64,000 bases of DNA from assembly GCF_001659705.1 (NCBI RefSeq), contig NZ_CP015971.1, positions 2,731,029 to 2,795,028 on the forward strand, in the 5' to 3' direction. The stretch is from Arachidicoccus sp. BS20. Lineage in GTDB: Bacteria; Bacteroidota; Bacteroidia; Chitinophagales; Chitinophagaceae. This document shows positions 17,658 through 27,189 of the stretch, piece by piece; within the stretch, counting starts at the first letter, position 1; every line of letters starts with the position of its first letter. Position numbers and translations under genes: made by a program. The notes under the pieces were generated by a model, which worked only from the letters and a program-made list of their open reading frames with translations, was not told the DNA's origin and did no database searches.

Positions 17658-17773
17658 TCATTAATTAAGCTATCCATTAATCCCCTGCTTGTTGATTTGC
17701 AAAATGAACAATAGTTAATCTCGTTGGTTGAGATGTAAGCGCTTTTCAATTCGATATTATTTTTATTTAGTAT

Positions 17774-20050
17774 ATGTTTAAAATTATTCTCATGATGAAT
17801 TGTTTTTATTTGAAAAGAATATTGATTGTTATATACATATTCGCTCTTTGTACACCAACTTCAGCTCAAAGTGAGCACCATGTTTTACAATATCTTCATC
17901 CCGAAATCGGCGGCGTAGGACAATTACTGGAACCCACACGCCCAACGATGCAATTGCCGAATCAAATGATGCGCATGACGCCCATGCGCAAAGATTATCT
18001 TGACGACCAAATCGGCAGTTTTCCATTGCTCATTGTATCGCATCGATTAGGACAAGTATTTTCTCTTTTGCCCGATACCGATGAAAAATTGACAAGCGCA
18101 AGTTGGAATAAAAAAGTAGCTTACGACCAGGGTGCGGAACAAAGAGCGCCGTGGCATTATTACACTTATTTGGTGGACGATAATGTTTCCGTAGAATATA
18201 CAGAAGGCAAAAAGGTCGGCATATTCCGTTTTGCATTTCCTGCAGGCAGCGCAAAAAATTTATTGTTCGGCACATATATGAGAGGGAAAAATTGGTGGCA
18301 TTTCACAGACGATAAAACGGTTGAAGCCATGCAAATTTATCCTGCGGAAAGCGGTCATCAGTCGATACCGGTTTATCTGTACGGTAAGCTCAATCAACCT
18401 GCGCAAAGCGGAACAATTAACGACGGGAAAGTAATTGCTTCTGCAAATATAGAAGGCGAATCTGCCAAAGCATTTTGCAGTTTTGAAGATAAAAATGCAG
18501 ACACTATTGAGTTTCGTTACGCGGTTTCTTATATCAGTGAAGAACAGGCAAAGAAAAATTATGAAGACGAATTGGGAAACAATATTTCGTTTAATGAATT
18601 AGCCGACAAGGCAAAAAATACTTGGGCAAATGCGCTCGGGCAAATTCAGGTAGAAGGTGGAACAGATGATGAAAAAAGAAGTTTTTATACGGCATTGTAT
18701 CGCTGCAAAGAACGCATGATTAATATTTCGGAAGACGGAAAATATTACAGCGGTTACGATAATAAAATTCATACGGACGACAGACCTTTTTATGTGGACG
18801 ATTGGGTTTGGGACACGTATCTCGCGCTGCATCCGTTGCGGATGATTTTAAACCCCGCGCAGGAAGAAGATATGTTGCAATCTTATGTAAGAATGTATCA
18901 GCAGCTTGGCTGGATGCCCACGTTTCCCGTGCTTTTCGGCGACCATGCGTGCATGAATGCCTTTCATTCGTCGGTTTTATTTCTTGACGCTTATCGCAAA
19001 GGATTAAAAAATGTGGACTACAAAACGGCTTATGCAGGCATGAAAAAAAATGCCAACGAAGCCACCATGCTGCCGTGGCGAAATGGTCCTTCAACAATAT
19101 TAGACAGCTTTTATTACAAGCATGGATATTTTCCGGCATTGAACAAAGGCGAGCAAGAAACTGTTGCTGAAGTGAACCCTTTTGAAAAACGCCAGGCTGT
19201 TGCCGTAACGCTCGGCGGAAGCTATGATGATTGGGCTGTAAGCCAAATGGCAAAAGAACTTGGCAAGCAAGATGATTATAGCTATTTCGCAAAACGCGGA
19301 CAGAATTATAAAAATCTTTGGGACAAAGAGAAGCAATTCTTTATGCCGAAAGATGCCAATGGAAATTGGATAAATATCGACCCGAAGTTTGACGGCGGCA
19401 TGGGCGGAAGAGATTATTATGATGAAAACAACGGCTGGACTTATCTCTGGCAGGTGCAGGAAGATATTCCCGGATTAATCAGTTTAATGTGCGGAAAAAA
19501 CAAGTTTGAAAACAGGCTTGATCAATTATTTCGCGAAGACCTTGGACGCTCGCGATATGCTTTTTGGGCAAAATTCCCCGATGCGACAGGATTGGTAGGA
19601 GAATTTTCGATGGGCAACGAGCCGAGCTTTTTTATTCCGTATTTATATGATTATACAAACGCGCCATGGAAAACGCAGGAGCGCGTAAGGCTTTTATTAA
19701 AGACTTGGTTTGATGACAATATTTTTGGCATTCCCGGCGATGAAGACGGCGGCGGCATGTCGGCGTTTGTGGTATTTTCTTCTATGGGCTTTTATCCGGT
19801 TACGCCCGGCAGACCGGTTTACGCTATCGGAAGCCCTGTTTTTTCAAAGGTTTTCATTCGTTTGACCAACGGCAAAACATTTACCATGATGGCGCATAAT
19901 TGTTCCGAAGTAAACAAATATGTTCAGTCTGCAAAAATAAATGGCGTTGAATTGAAGACGCCCTTTTTCACGCATGAGCAATTAATCAACGGCGGTACGC
20001 TTGAACTGGAAATGGGCAGCAGACCAAATAAAAGCTGGGGAGTGCAATAG
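17774..20050 (+). CDS. GH92-family glycosidase (alpha-mannosidase-type)
   Basis: 758 residues with an N-terminal signal peptide (IYIFALCTPTSAQ). The C-terminal (alpha/alpha)6 region carries GH92 hallmarks: DRPFYVDDWVWDTYLALHPL, GNEPSFFIPYLYDYTNAPWK, and GGGMSAFVVFSSMGFYPVTP followed by AIGSPVF. GH92 enzymes are Ca-dependent exo-acting alpha-mannosidases, usually periplasmic or surface-exposed. The N-terminus lacks the usual VNPFIGTG..G...PGA-type opening and instead has YLHPEIGGVGQLLEPTRP, so this belongs to a divergent subgroup whose specificity should not be assumed. It is the first gene of the locus, 29 bases upstream of the GH71/99-like gene. Confidence 0.9.
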   Translation: MFKIILMMNCFYLKRILIVIYIFALCTPTSAQSEHHVLQYLHPEIGGVGQLLEPTRPTMQLPNQMMRMTPMRKDYLDDQIGSFPLLIVSHRLGQVFSLLPDTDEKLTSASWNKKVAYDQGAEQRAPWHYYTYLVDDNVSVEYTEGKKVGIFRFAFPAGSAKNLLFGTYMRGKNWWHFTDDKTVEAMQIYPAESGHQSIPVYLYGKLNQPAQSGTINDGKVIASANIEGESAKAFCSFEDKNADTIEFRYAVSYISEEQAKKNYEDELGNNISFNELADKAKNTWANALGQIQVEGGTDDEKRSFYTALYRCKERMINISEDGKYYSGYDNKIHTDDRPFYVDDWVWDTYLALHPLRMILNPAQEEDMLQSYVRMYQQLGWMPTFPVLFGDHACMNAFHSSVLFLDAYRKGLKNVDYKTAYAGMKKNANEATMLPWRNGPSTILDSFYYKHGYFPALNKGEQETVAEVNPFEKRQAVAVTLGGSYDDWAVSQMAKELGKQDDYSYFAKRGQNYKNLWDKEKQFFMPKDANGNWINIDPKFDGGMGGRDYYDENNGWTYLWQVQEDIPGLISLMCGKNKFENRLDQLFREDLGRSRYAFWAKFPDATGLVGEFSMGNEPSFFIPYLYDYTNAPWKTQERVRLLLKTWFDDNIFGIPGDEDGGGMSAFVVFSSMGFYPVTPGRPVYAIGSPVFSKVFIRLTNGKTFTMMAHNCSEVNKYVQSAKINGVELKTPFFTHEQLINGGTLELEMGSRPNKSWGVQ

Positions 20051-20078
20051 TTTTTGTCAGAACATTAAAAACAATAAA

Positions 20079-21356
20079 ATGAAAATAAAACTTTTAGCCT
20101 TAACGCTTATCACTGCAAATATTTTATGCGCACAATCTAAGCACGCGAAAACCACATTGTATCCGACTTACGAAGGGCTTGTAATGGCGGGTTATCAAGG
20201 ATGGTTCAGGACACCGGGCGATGGAAGCGGCTCGAAACGGTTTTCTTATTTTTCCGATACAAATACTGTCGGTGTGGATTTATGGCCCGATGTAAGCGAA
20301 TACCAAAAAACCTATCCAACACCTTTTAAATTTTCTGACGGAAGTACGGCAAAGCTTTTCAGTTCTTATGATAAAAGCACGGTGGACTTACATTTCAAGT
20401 GGATGCAGCAATACGGCATCGACGGTGTTTTTATGCAACGTTTTTTCGGTACAACGAAATCGCATGATGCAAAAAACAGTTCGCTTGTTGTGTTGAAAAA
20501 TGCGTTTGAAGCCGCCTCAAAATATAAAAGAGCCATCGCTATCATGTACGACCTTTCGGGTCTGAAAGCTTCCGGCGAAGATTGCAGTTCGATTATTGAG
20601 GACTGGAAATATCTGGTAGATTCTTTGCACGTAACCAATCAGCCCGGCACTAAAACTTATCTGCATTATCACGGAAAACCGGTTGTAACCATTTGGGGCT
20701 TGGGCTTTCCCGACAGACCTTATAATATCCGCGACATCGGCATTATGCGGCTCATCAATTTTTTGAAATATGACCCTGTTTACGGCGGTTGCGCGATTAT
20801 GATTGGTGTGCCTACTTATTGGCGCGAACTGGACAACGATTGTGTGAACGACCCTTATCTGCATCAGATTATTAAAAGCTGCGACATCGTTTTGCCCTGG
20901 ATGGTACAGCGTTTCAGTCCGTTGCTGCATCACGATATGGACCGTTACAGGGATTTGATTGAGAAAGATATTCAATGGTGCAATCAAAATCACCTGGCTT
21001 ACGTGCCTTGTATTTATCCCGGCTTTAGCTGGCACAATTTAAGTGTACACGCTTTCCCGGATGACATAAAACCGCTCGGTTCTATTCCCCGCGAAGGCGG
21101 CAAATTTTACTGGCAGCAAATTTATACTTCATTGAACGCAGGCGCTAAAATGTTGTATGTTGCTATGTTTGACGAAATCAACGAAGGCACGGCGATTTTT
21201 AAATGTGTGGACAATCCGCCGTCCGCAGGCAACACGCATTTCACGGGAATGGATGGTAAGCCGAGCGGTTATTATTTGTGGCTTACGGGGCAAGCGGCAG
21301 ATATGTTGCATGGAAAGAAACCGCTAAGTATTACTGTTCCGGTAAGAAAAAAATAG
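20079..21356 (+). CDS. Secreted GH71/99-like protein
   Basis: 425 residues from ATG at 20079; the frame is open upstream but overlaps the GH92 gene, and the start at 20079 begins a clean signal peptide (LLALTLITANILCAQ). The mature part starts YEGLVMAGYQGWFRTPGDG and continues with LWPDVSEY, HFKWMQQYGIDGVFMQRFFG, VVTIWGLGFPDRPY, WMVQRFSP and MFDEINEGTAIFK, the pattern of the glycoside hydrolase 71/99-like family (TIM barrel). GH99 members cleave internal alpha-mannosidic bonds and GH71 alpha-1,3-glucan; the activity of this related group is not settled. With GH92 next door an alpha-mannose-containing substrate is plausible. Confidence 0.8.
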   Translation: MKIKLLALTLITANILCAQSKHAKTTLYPTYEGLVMAGYQGWFRTPGDGSGSKRFSYFSDTNTVGVDLWPDVSEYQKTYPTPFKFSDGSTAKLFSSYDKSTVDLHFKWMQQYGIDGVFMQRFFGTTKSHDAKNSSLVVLKNAFEAASKYKRAIAIMYDLSGLKASGEDCSSIIEDWKYLVDSLHVTNQPGTKTYLHYHGKPVVTIWGLGFPDRPYNIRDIGIMRLINFLKYDPVYGGCAIMIGVPTYWRELDNDCVNDPYLHQIIKSCDIVLPWMVQRFSPLLHHDMDRYRDLIEKDIQWCNQNHLAYVPCIYPGFSWHNLSVHAFPDDIKPLGSIPREGGKFYWQQIYTSLNAGAKMLYVAMFDEINEGTAIFKCVDNPPSAGNTHFTGMDGKPSGYYLWLTGQAADMLHGKKPLSITVPVRKK

Positions 21357-21807
21357 GTTGAATTTGTCAATGATATTATATTATAATCGCTGTAATAGTT
21401 GTTGTAAATGATAAATAGATTTCAATAAACTGTTTTGATATAAAGATTTCTCAAGTATGATTTATTATGAAAATCCACAGATTGATTAAAAGAAAAAATT
21501 TCAAAAACAGCACAAAACATTTTTTGGTTTTAATTGTTTTGGTATGCTTTGGCGGATGGGTAAAAACCAATGCACAGTCAGACCCGTTCCTGCCATATTT
21601 GAAGACAGTACCTAATGTTATAAAAGTTCTTAGTTGTTTGAATTACGGAACAGGAGACTCGGCAATTACAGTCAAAAAATTTACCATTGGCACACGTGAT
21701 GATTTGGATACTGTTTATGCAATCATGGCTTATCCTAAAAATCTGCAGGGAAAACATCCGGGTCTCGTTTTTCTCCACGGTGGAGGCAGTAAAGCAGAAG
21801 ATTTGTT

Positions 21808-21814
21808 TTATTTA
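21808..21814. repeat. Target-site duplication, left copy
   Basis: TTATTTA immediately left of the IS; the identical heptamer lies at 22747-22753. Removing one copy with the element restores the host reading frame. Confidence 0.85.
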
Positions 21815-22746
21815 ATTCAAGTTGCTATTTAATCAGTAAGTCTATTCAAGGTATAAGCGAAAATAAACATCAATATTTTCAGTAAAAAACCTTTAAAAGT
21901 TACAGCGTGAATCTTTCTAAGGAACAGATTTTTGATTTCGCTGAATGTTGTTTCAATTCTTTTTCTGCTGTGTTCTTTCAAAAATCTTACCCAAGGTTCA
22001 TCCTTTCTTTTGCTGTTGGACTTCCTGCCAATCATTAAATGAATGTTCTCTGCTTCCAACATATCATCTTCGATGGTGTAATCCGTATAAGCGGCATCGC
22101 CGTAAATACAACTTTCAGGCGCTACGCTTAACGGCAGCTTTTTCAATGCCTGCACATCGCTCTCACTGCCGGGAACAAAACCAAATTCAACCGGTATGCC
22201 TTTCGCTGTTGTCAGCACTTGCACCTTTACTCCGTAAAAATATCTGCGCATACTGCTTTGCCTGCCACGCCATTGTTTGCCTTTCAGCATCTTGCTGCGC
22301 GATATTCTTATATTGTCGCAAACCGCTACAGGAAAGGAATCTATCACATAACTGCTTGCTCCGCTGATGTCTTTCAAATACCCGCCAAGCTGAAAAAACA
22401 TACTGCACAACAATGGCTCTAATCTGTGCAAACGCCTGTTGTATCTGCTTTTGTCCAACATCTGAGGACACATGCCCGTCATTTGCATAAAACCTCTCGC
22501 ATTATCATGATGTCCCCCCAAATAAAGAGCCGCTACGATTGCCGTTGTTATCACTTCGCTATCGCTTACTCGACAACGTACATCTTCCTGATGACCAATT
22601 CCTTTTAATAAATCATCTACCAAACAAAATATTCTTATAACTTTATCCCCGTTGAGCATCGATAAATACCGTTTTAAGTGTGGTAACTCAAAACTATTAT
22701 TTTATTCGATGCTCTTCGCTTTTTATACCATAACCCGCAACTTGGG
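21815..22746. mobile_element. IS982-family insertion sequence, about 932 bp
   Basis: The element is bounded by 7-bp TTATTTA duplications. Its ends are imperfect inverted repeats sharing CAAGTTGCnnnTTA (left end 21818 onward; right end read on the minus strand from 22744). It has one transposase gene filling nearly its whole length on the minus strand. The exact outer base is uncertain by about one base. It inserted in the antisense direction relative to the hydrolase gene. Confidence 0.88.
21829..22659 (-). CDS. IS982-type DDE transposase
   Basis: 276 residues, complete, with the stop 14 bases from the left IS end. DDE residues are visible: Asp in SYVIDSFPVAVCDN, Asp in CIYGDAAYTDY, and Glu in SRKRIETTFSEIKN. 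The middle part RISRSKMLKGKQWRGRQ and YGVKVQVLTTAKGIP matches the IS982 family. It catalyses cut-and-paste transposition of the surrounding element. No frameshift or missing catalytic residue is seen, so the element may be active. Confidence 0.92.
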   Translation of the reverse strand: MLNGDKVIRIFCLVDDLLKGIGHQEDVRCRVSDSEVITTAIVAALYLGGHHDNARGFMQMTGMCPQMLDKSRYNRRLHRLEPLLCSMFFQLGGYLKDISGASSYVIDSFPVAVCDNIRISRSKMLKGKQWRGRQSSMRRYFYGVKVQVLTTAKGIPVEFGFVPGSESDVQALKKLPLSVAPESCIYGDAAYTDYTIEDDMLEAENIHLMIGRKSNSKRKDEPWVRFLKEHSRKRIETTFSEIKNLFLRKIHAVTFKGFLLKILMFIFAYTLNRLTD

Positions 22747-22753
22747 TTATTTA
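22747..22753. repeat. Target-site duplication, right copy
   Basis: TTATTTA immediately right of the IS, matching 21808-21814. Confidence 0.85.
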
Positions 22754-23722
22754 GTAAAATCTTATGCTGAACGAGGATATGTTACTCTTGCTTTTGATTT
22801 ACCCGGAATATGTAATTCTGCAAAAACACCTTATTCATTCGGAAAATGGAAAACAAGGGCTGTTGGCGAAGCTCCTCGGTTTGATATAGACAGAAACTTG
22901 ACAAACAGTACATTGACAGATGCAGAAGTTACAGGCATTGAAGGATTTAATTATTTATGTGCCCAACAAAATGTAGATATAAAAAATGTGGGTATTACAG
23001 GTTTTTCGTGGGGTGGTTATTCAACGACTTTTTTATCCGGAATATTGGGTAAAAGAGTAAAGGCAGCTTATGCTGTATTTGGTTGCGGATATTTTGATAA
23101 AGGTTCATTCTGGAAGAAAATAATTGACAGCTTATCTCCTGATATAAGAAGAAAATGGCTCAGGTATTTTGATGCCGGTCGTCGTGCAGGCAACATTAAA
23201 GCGCCTTATTTTTTAGAGGCAACCTCTAATGACACTTATTTCTGGCCCGAAGCTGTAGATAATACCTTAGATGTAATTCCCGGAATTAAAAATCATGTAT
23301 GGGATACCAATTTTAATCATAGGCAAATGCCCTCAGGACATATAATGCAGCAATTATATTTTGACTATTACTTAAAAGGTAAGGGACAGCCGTTTGGTAC
23401 AGCGAAGATTGCAGGCGAACAGCAATTGTCCAACGGAAATAAGGTACTTACAATTGAAGTTAATGAGCCTGCGAATATAACAGTTGCATCAGTTATTTTA
23501 TATTATAGCGAACGGGCGAAAAATTGGCAGGAAAGAAAATGGATTCCTTTAAACACTACGTTAAAATCCGGGAATATATATACGGTAGAACTGCCGGCTA
23601 AATTAATAAAAGAAGGTGTTTGTTGCTATGGTTTTGTAACAGATAATCGCGGCGTTTCTGTATCCACCTATATGTATCATAGTATAAATTTTTCAAAAGT
23701 ATTATAATTGTTGAATAAGTAA

Positions 23723-26700
23723 ATGAACTTTAATTTAAAGATGTTTTTTGTGAGAAAAAACAGAATTATTTTGTTGTTTTGTTTTTCATGCCTGTTTAGG
23801 CTAATATCTTATAGTCAGGTAAAATATTCATACAGATTCAATCCAGAACAAGGTATGGTAAAGGAAACGGAGCAGCCTTTCCGCAAAGAAATTTGCCTGA
23901 ACGGAACCTGGCAAATAATGCCTGTTTACACAAAAGATACAACGGACGATTTGCCTGCAACATTCGCTTGGGACTCAACGCGCATACGCATTCCATCGCC
24001 TTGGAATGTCAATGGTTTTACCAATACCAAAGGCAGCGATTTTGTTACTTTTCCGTCTTATCCCAAACGTTGGGACGATGCGCCTGTTGCCATTATGAAG
24101 AAAGATTTTTCTTTGCCAGCCGACTGGAACGGACAACGATTTTTTCTGCATTTTGATGCCGTTGCAGGTAAGGCAATTTATTATTTAAACGGAAGAAAGA
24201 TTGGCGAAAATTTCGACATTTTTCTGCCTTATGAATTGGATGTTACAAAGTATGTAAATCCAAAAGGAACAAATGAATTGATGGTAAAAGTGATGGCATC
24301 CAAGCTCTTTGACAAGCAAGGGAAATACGGTCGCCGTCCTTATGTTTCGGGTTCTTTTTGGGGAACTTATATCAGCGGAATTTGGCAAGATGTTTATTTA
24401 TTGGCAAAGCCGAATGTTTATATATCTGATGTTTACATTAATCCGCAAGTAATTTCCAATGAATTAAAAGTTGATGTTACGGTTAGAAATGAAACATCTT
24501 CAGAACAAAAAATTTCTTTAAACGAAGAAATAAGAAAATGGATAAATCTTGCAGGAAATTCAGTGAACGATGCGCCTGTCGAAAATAATAAATTGGATAA
24601 TAAAGTTGCTTTACAATTGTCCAACGAGAACAATATTTCCATTCCCGCAAATTCATCTTATACAATTTCCTTAACACAACAAGTCAATCAAAAACTTGAA
24701 AACTGGACACCCGATAATCCTAATTTATACGGATTGGTTTTGCATTTGCAAACCGACGGAAAAAATATTGATGCAAAGTATCAACGCTTCGGTTGGCGGC
24801 AGTTTTCTTTCGATAAAGACACTTTGTTGCTGAACGGAAAACCGTTTCATTTGAAAGGCGACTCATGGCATTTCATGGGCGTACCTGAAATGACGCGGCG
24901 TTATGCTTGGGCGTGGTTTAGCACATTGAAAAAGGCAAACGGCAATGCCGTTCGTTTGCACGCGCAACCTTATCCGCATTTCTTTTTGGATGTTGCGGAT
25001 GAAATGGGCATTTGCGTGTTGGACGAATCGGGGCTTTGGGCAAGCGACGCAGGGCCTGATATGACTTCAGACACATATTGGCAAAACAGCGAAACGCAAA
25101 TTCATCATCTCGTTTTGCGCGACAGAAATCATCCTTCGGTTTTCGGCTGGAGCGTGTGCAACGAAACAGAACCGATTGTCCATAATGTATTTCATGCACC
25201 TGATTCCACTGCCCAAAGCTTGATTCATGAAATAAATACCTGGGTAAAAATTGCGAAGGAACTTGACCCTTCGCGTGCATGGATTTCGGGCGACGGCGAA
25301 ACAATGTTTAAAACCGATTTACCCACAATTGTTGGGCATTACGGCGATGTAAATTCTATGAAAGAATGGTCTTCGCAGGGAAAACCATGGGGCATCGGCG
25401 AGCAGGGAATGGCTTATTATGGAACGCCTTTGCAGGTTTCAAAATACAATGGCAATCGTGCTTTTGAATCGCAACAAGGCAGGATGGAAGGACTTGCAAA
25501 AGAGGCGTATCAATTAATTCCCGAACAAAGAAAACTGGGTGCTTCTTATTCGAGTGTTTTCAACTTGGTATGGATTAAAGCCTTTGGCATTAGGCACAAA
25601 AGATACAACCAAACCAACCACCATAAACGACGGCGTATTTTTTACCCGTTTTAAAGAAGGCGAACCGGGCATGCAGCCGGAAAGAATCGGTTCATACATA
25701 ACAACGTTGAATCCCGGTTATGACGCATCGCTTCCCATGTTTGAGCCGTGGCCTTTGTTTTACGCTATCAAAGCGGCGAATGCCACGCCTGTTGAGCCTT
25801 TCAGCATTTCAGGTGTTGATACGGTTGCAACAAATGTGGAAAATTTTCATCCTGCAAAAAATGATGTGCTTTTTCTTTCGCCGAAGACAAGTTCATTGTA
25901 TCAACGATTGAATAATCTTGGTTTGCAAATGAAAGATGTGAATGAAACTGTTCCGCATCCTTTGATTTTGCTGGACGGACAAATGTTGCCAGAAGGAAAA
26001 GATACGTTGGCTATGTTGAAAAAATATAGTTCGTCTGGCGCACAAATATTTGTGATAGACGTCAGCGAAAATGAATTGACGCAATTGAATAAAATACTGC
26101 CAGCATCGTTGCAGCTTACACAAAGAACGGCAAGTTCTTTTATCAAATTAAAGAATGAACCGGTTGTTTCGGGTTTGAATAATGTGGATTTATATTTTAA
26201 TGAATTGCTTAAAAATTCTGTGATGGTCAACGGGCTTTCGGGAAATTTTGTAAACAAAGGCAATACCATTCTTACGGCGTGCAACACAAATTGGTCGGAA
26301 TGGAACAACCAGCCCGAATATAATAAAACGGGCAGGGTTTTGAAAAGCGAACGTGAGAAAAAGCAGGCAGGCAGCGCATTGGTAAGCTATACATCGGGCA
26401 ATACAAATTATTATGTGTGTTCGATTGACATGAATTTGTTGAAAGGAAATGCAGATAAATTGTTGTACAAAATGTTGTCCAATCTCGGTGCAACATTCAG
26501 CAAGTTGCAGGAAGATATGGCAATGCTTTCTTCCGACGGATATTTGAAAAGCGCTTTGGTTTGCGGCGGATTTGATGCGAGTAATCTTACGACGGAACAA
26601 GCGGCTAACAAAGAATTTTTATCTGACGAATTAAATATTAATCCTTTTGCCGGATTAAATTCTAACGGGCAAACTTGGCGTGTAGAAAAAGCAACAGGCG

Positions 26701-27071
26701 AAAACGGTTCTTTTAATTTCAGAAAGATGAATTTAGACGGAAACTTTAAAAATGCAGTTGCTTACCTAAGTTTTTGGGTGTATAGTCCGCGTTCGTTGGT
26801 CAATCTTTTGGTAGAGCCGGATATGCCTGCTTTCGATATGTATTTGAATGCAAACGGCGCGGCAAAAATTATTTTAAACGGCAAAGTTTTGTTGCCTTTA
26901 ACGTCTCAGCATTCCAATGATTATGAAGTAAAAAATATTCCCTTGCAAAAGGGCTGGAATCATTTTCTTATAAAGTCAATACAACATGGCGGCGACTGGA
27001 ATTTGGGTGTAAAATTTGAAAGCAATAATGATGAATTTATGCGTAAGGTAAAAGCAGTTCTTATCAATTGA
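23723..27071 (+). pseudogene. GH2 beta-galactosidase-like enzyme, frameshifted at about 25570
   Basis: Two frames overlap and together give one GH2 protein of about 1,117 residues. The first (23723-25654) has a signal peptide (LISYSQ), the GH2 sugar-binding domain (YYLNGRKIGENFDIFLPYE), and the catalytic barrel with acid/base Glu481 (WSVCNETEP) and nucleophile Glu560 (GIGEQGM). The second (through 27071) continues YGLKPLALGTKD and ends with a GATase-like domain (LILLDGQMLPEGKD) and a beta-sandwich. The shift sits at TTGGTATGGATTA, and restoring one GGTAT unit makes NLVWYGLKPL, consistent with slippage in a GGTATGGTAT tandem. The truncated 643-residue product keeps both catalytic residues but loses the C-terminal half. 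A sequencing error is possible. Confidence 0.88.
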
Positions 27072-27189
27072 TTGATGAGCCTATAGCAATGAAATACGTT
27101 GATTCAAATTTATTTTTTTCATCAAAAATCGGTTGTTTCATGTGCAGTAATGAAAGAAAACATTACATTTGTTAGCAAAGATAAACACA

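Larger units (their letters stand above)
16849..17773. other. Long intergenic region between signalling module and PUL
   Basis: No intact gene. It holds a minus-strand recombinase remnant (17165-17473) with the second 64-bp repeat, and near the right end a cluster of TTAAT/ATTAA half-sites (17642-17683) upstream of the first PUL gene. A further inverted element was not found. The promoter for the GH92 gene is expected around 17690-17760, but no clear TAnnTTTG box is seen. Confidence 0.55.
21467..23707 (+). pseudogene. Secreted alpha/beta-hydrolase (esterase-like), interrupted by an IS
   Basis: Two fragments rejoin perfectly when the insertion is removed. 21467-21814 gives the signal sequence and YPKNLQGKHPGLVFLHGGG, and 22754-23707 continues with VKSYAERGYVTLAFDLPGI, the nucleophile elbow GFSWGG, and a C-terminal beta-rich part (ITVASVILYYSERAKNW). 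Deleting one target duplication leaves 433 codons in one frame (EDLFYLVKSY at the joint). HGGG and GFSWGG are the oxyanion loop and catalytic Ser of the acetyl-xylan esterase/dipeptidyl-peptidase-like hydrolases. As it stands neither part can be active. It lies between the GH71/99-like and GH2 genes and probably deacylated or trimmed the same glycan. Confidence 0.9.

Noticed and set aside
22652-22753. Start of the right esterase fragment at 22652
   Set aside because: The first 34 codons come from the IS end and are not part of the enzyme.
25539-27071. Separate gene starting at 25539
   Set aside because: Its first residues overlap the GH2 gene and its body is the natural continuation of that protein; it is the 3' half of a frameshifted gene.
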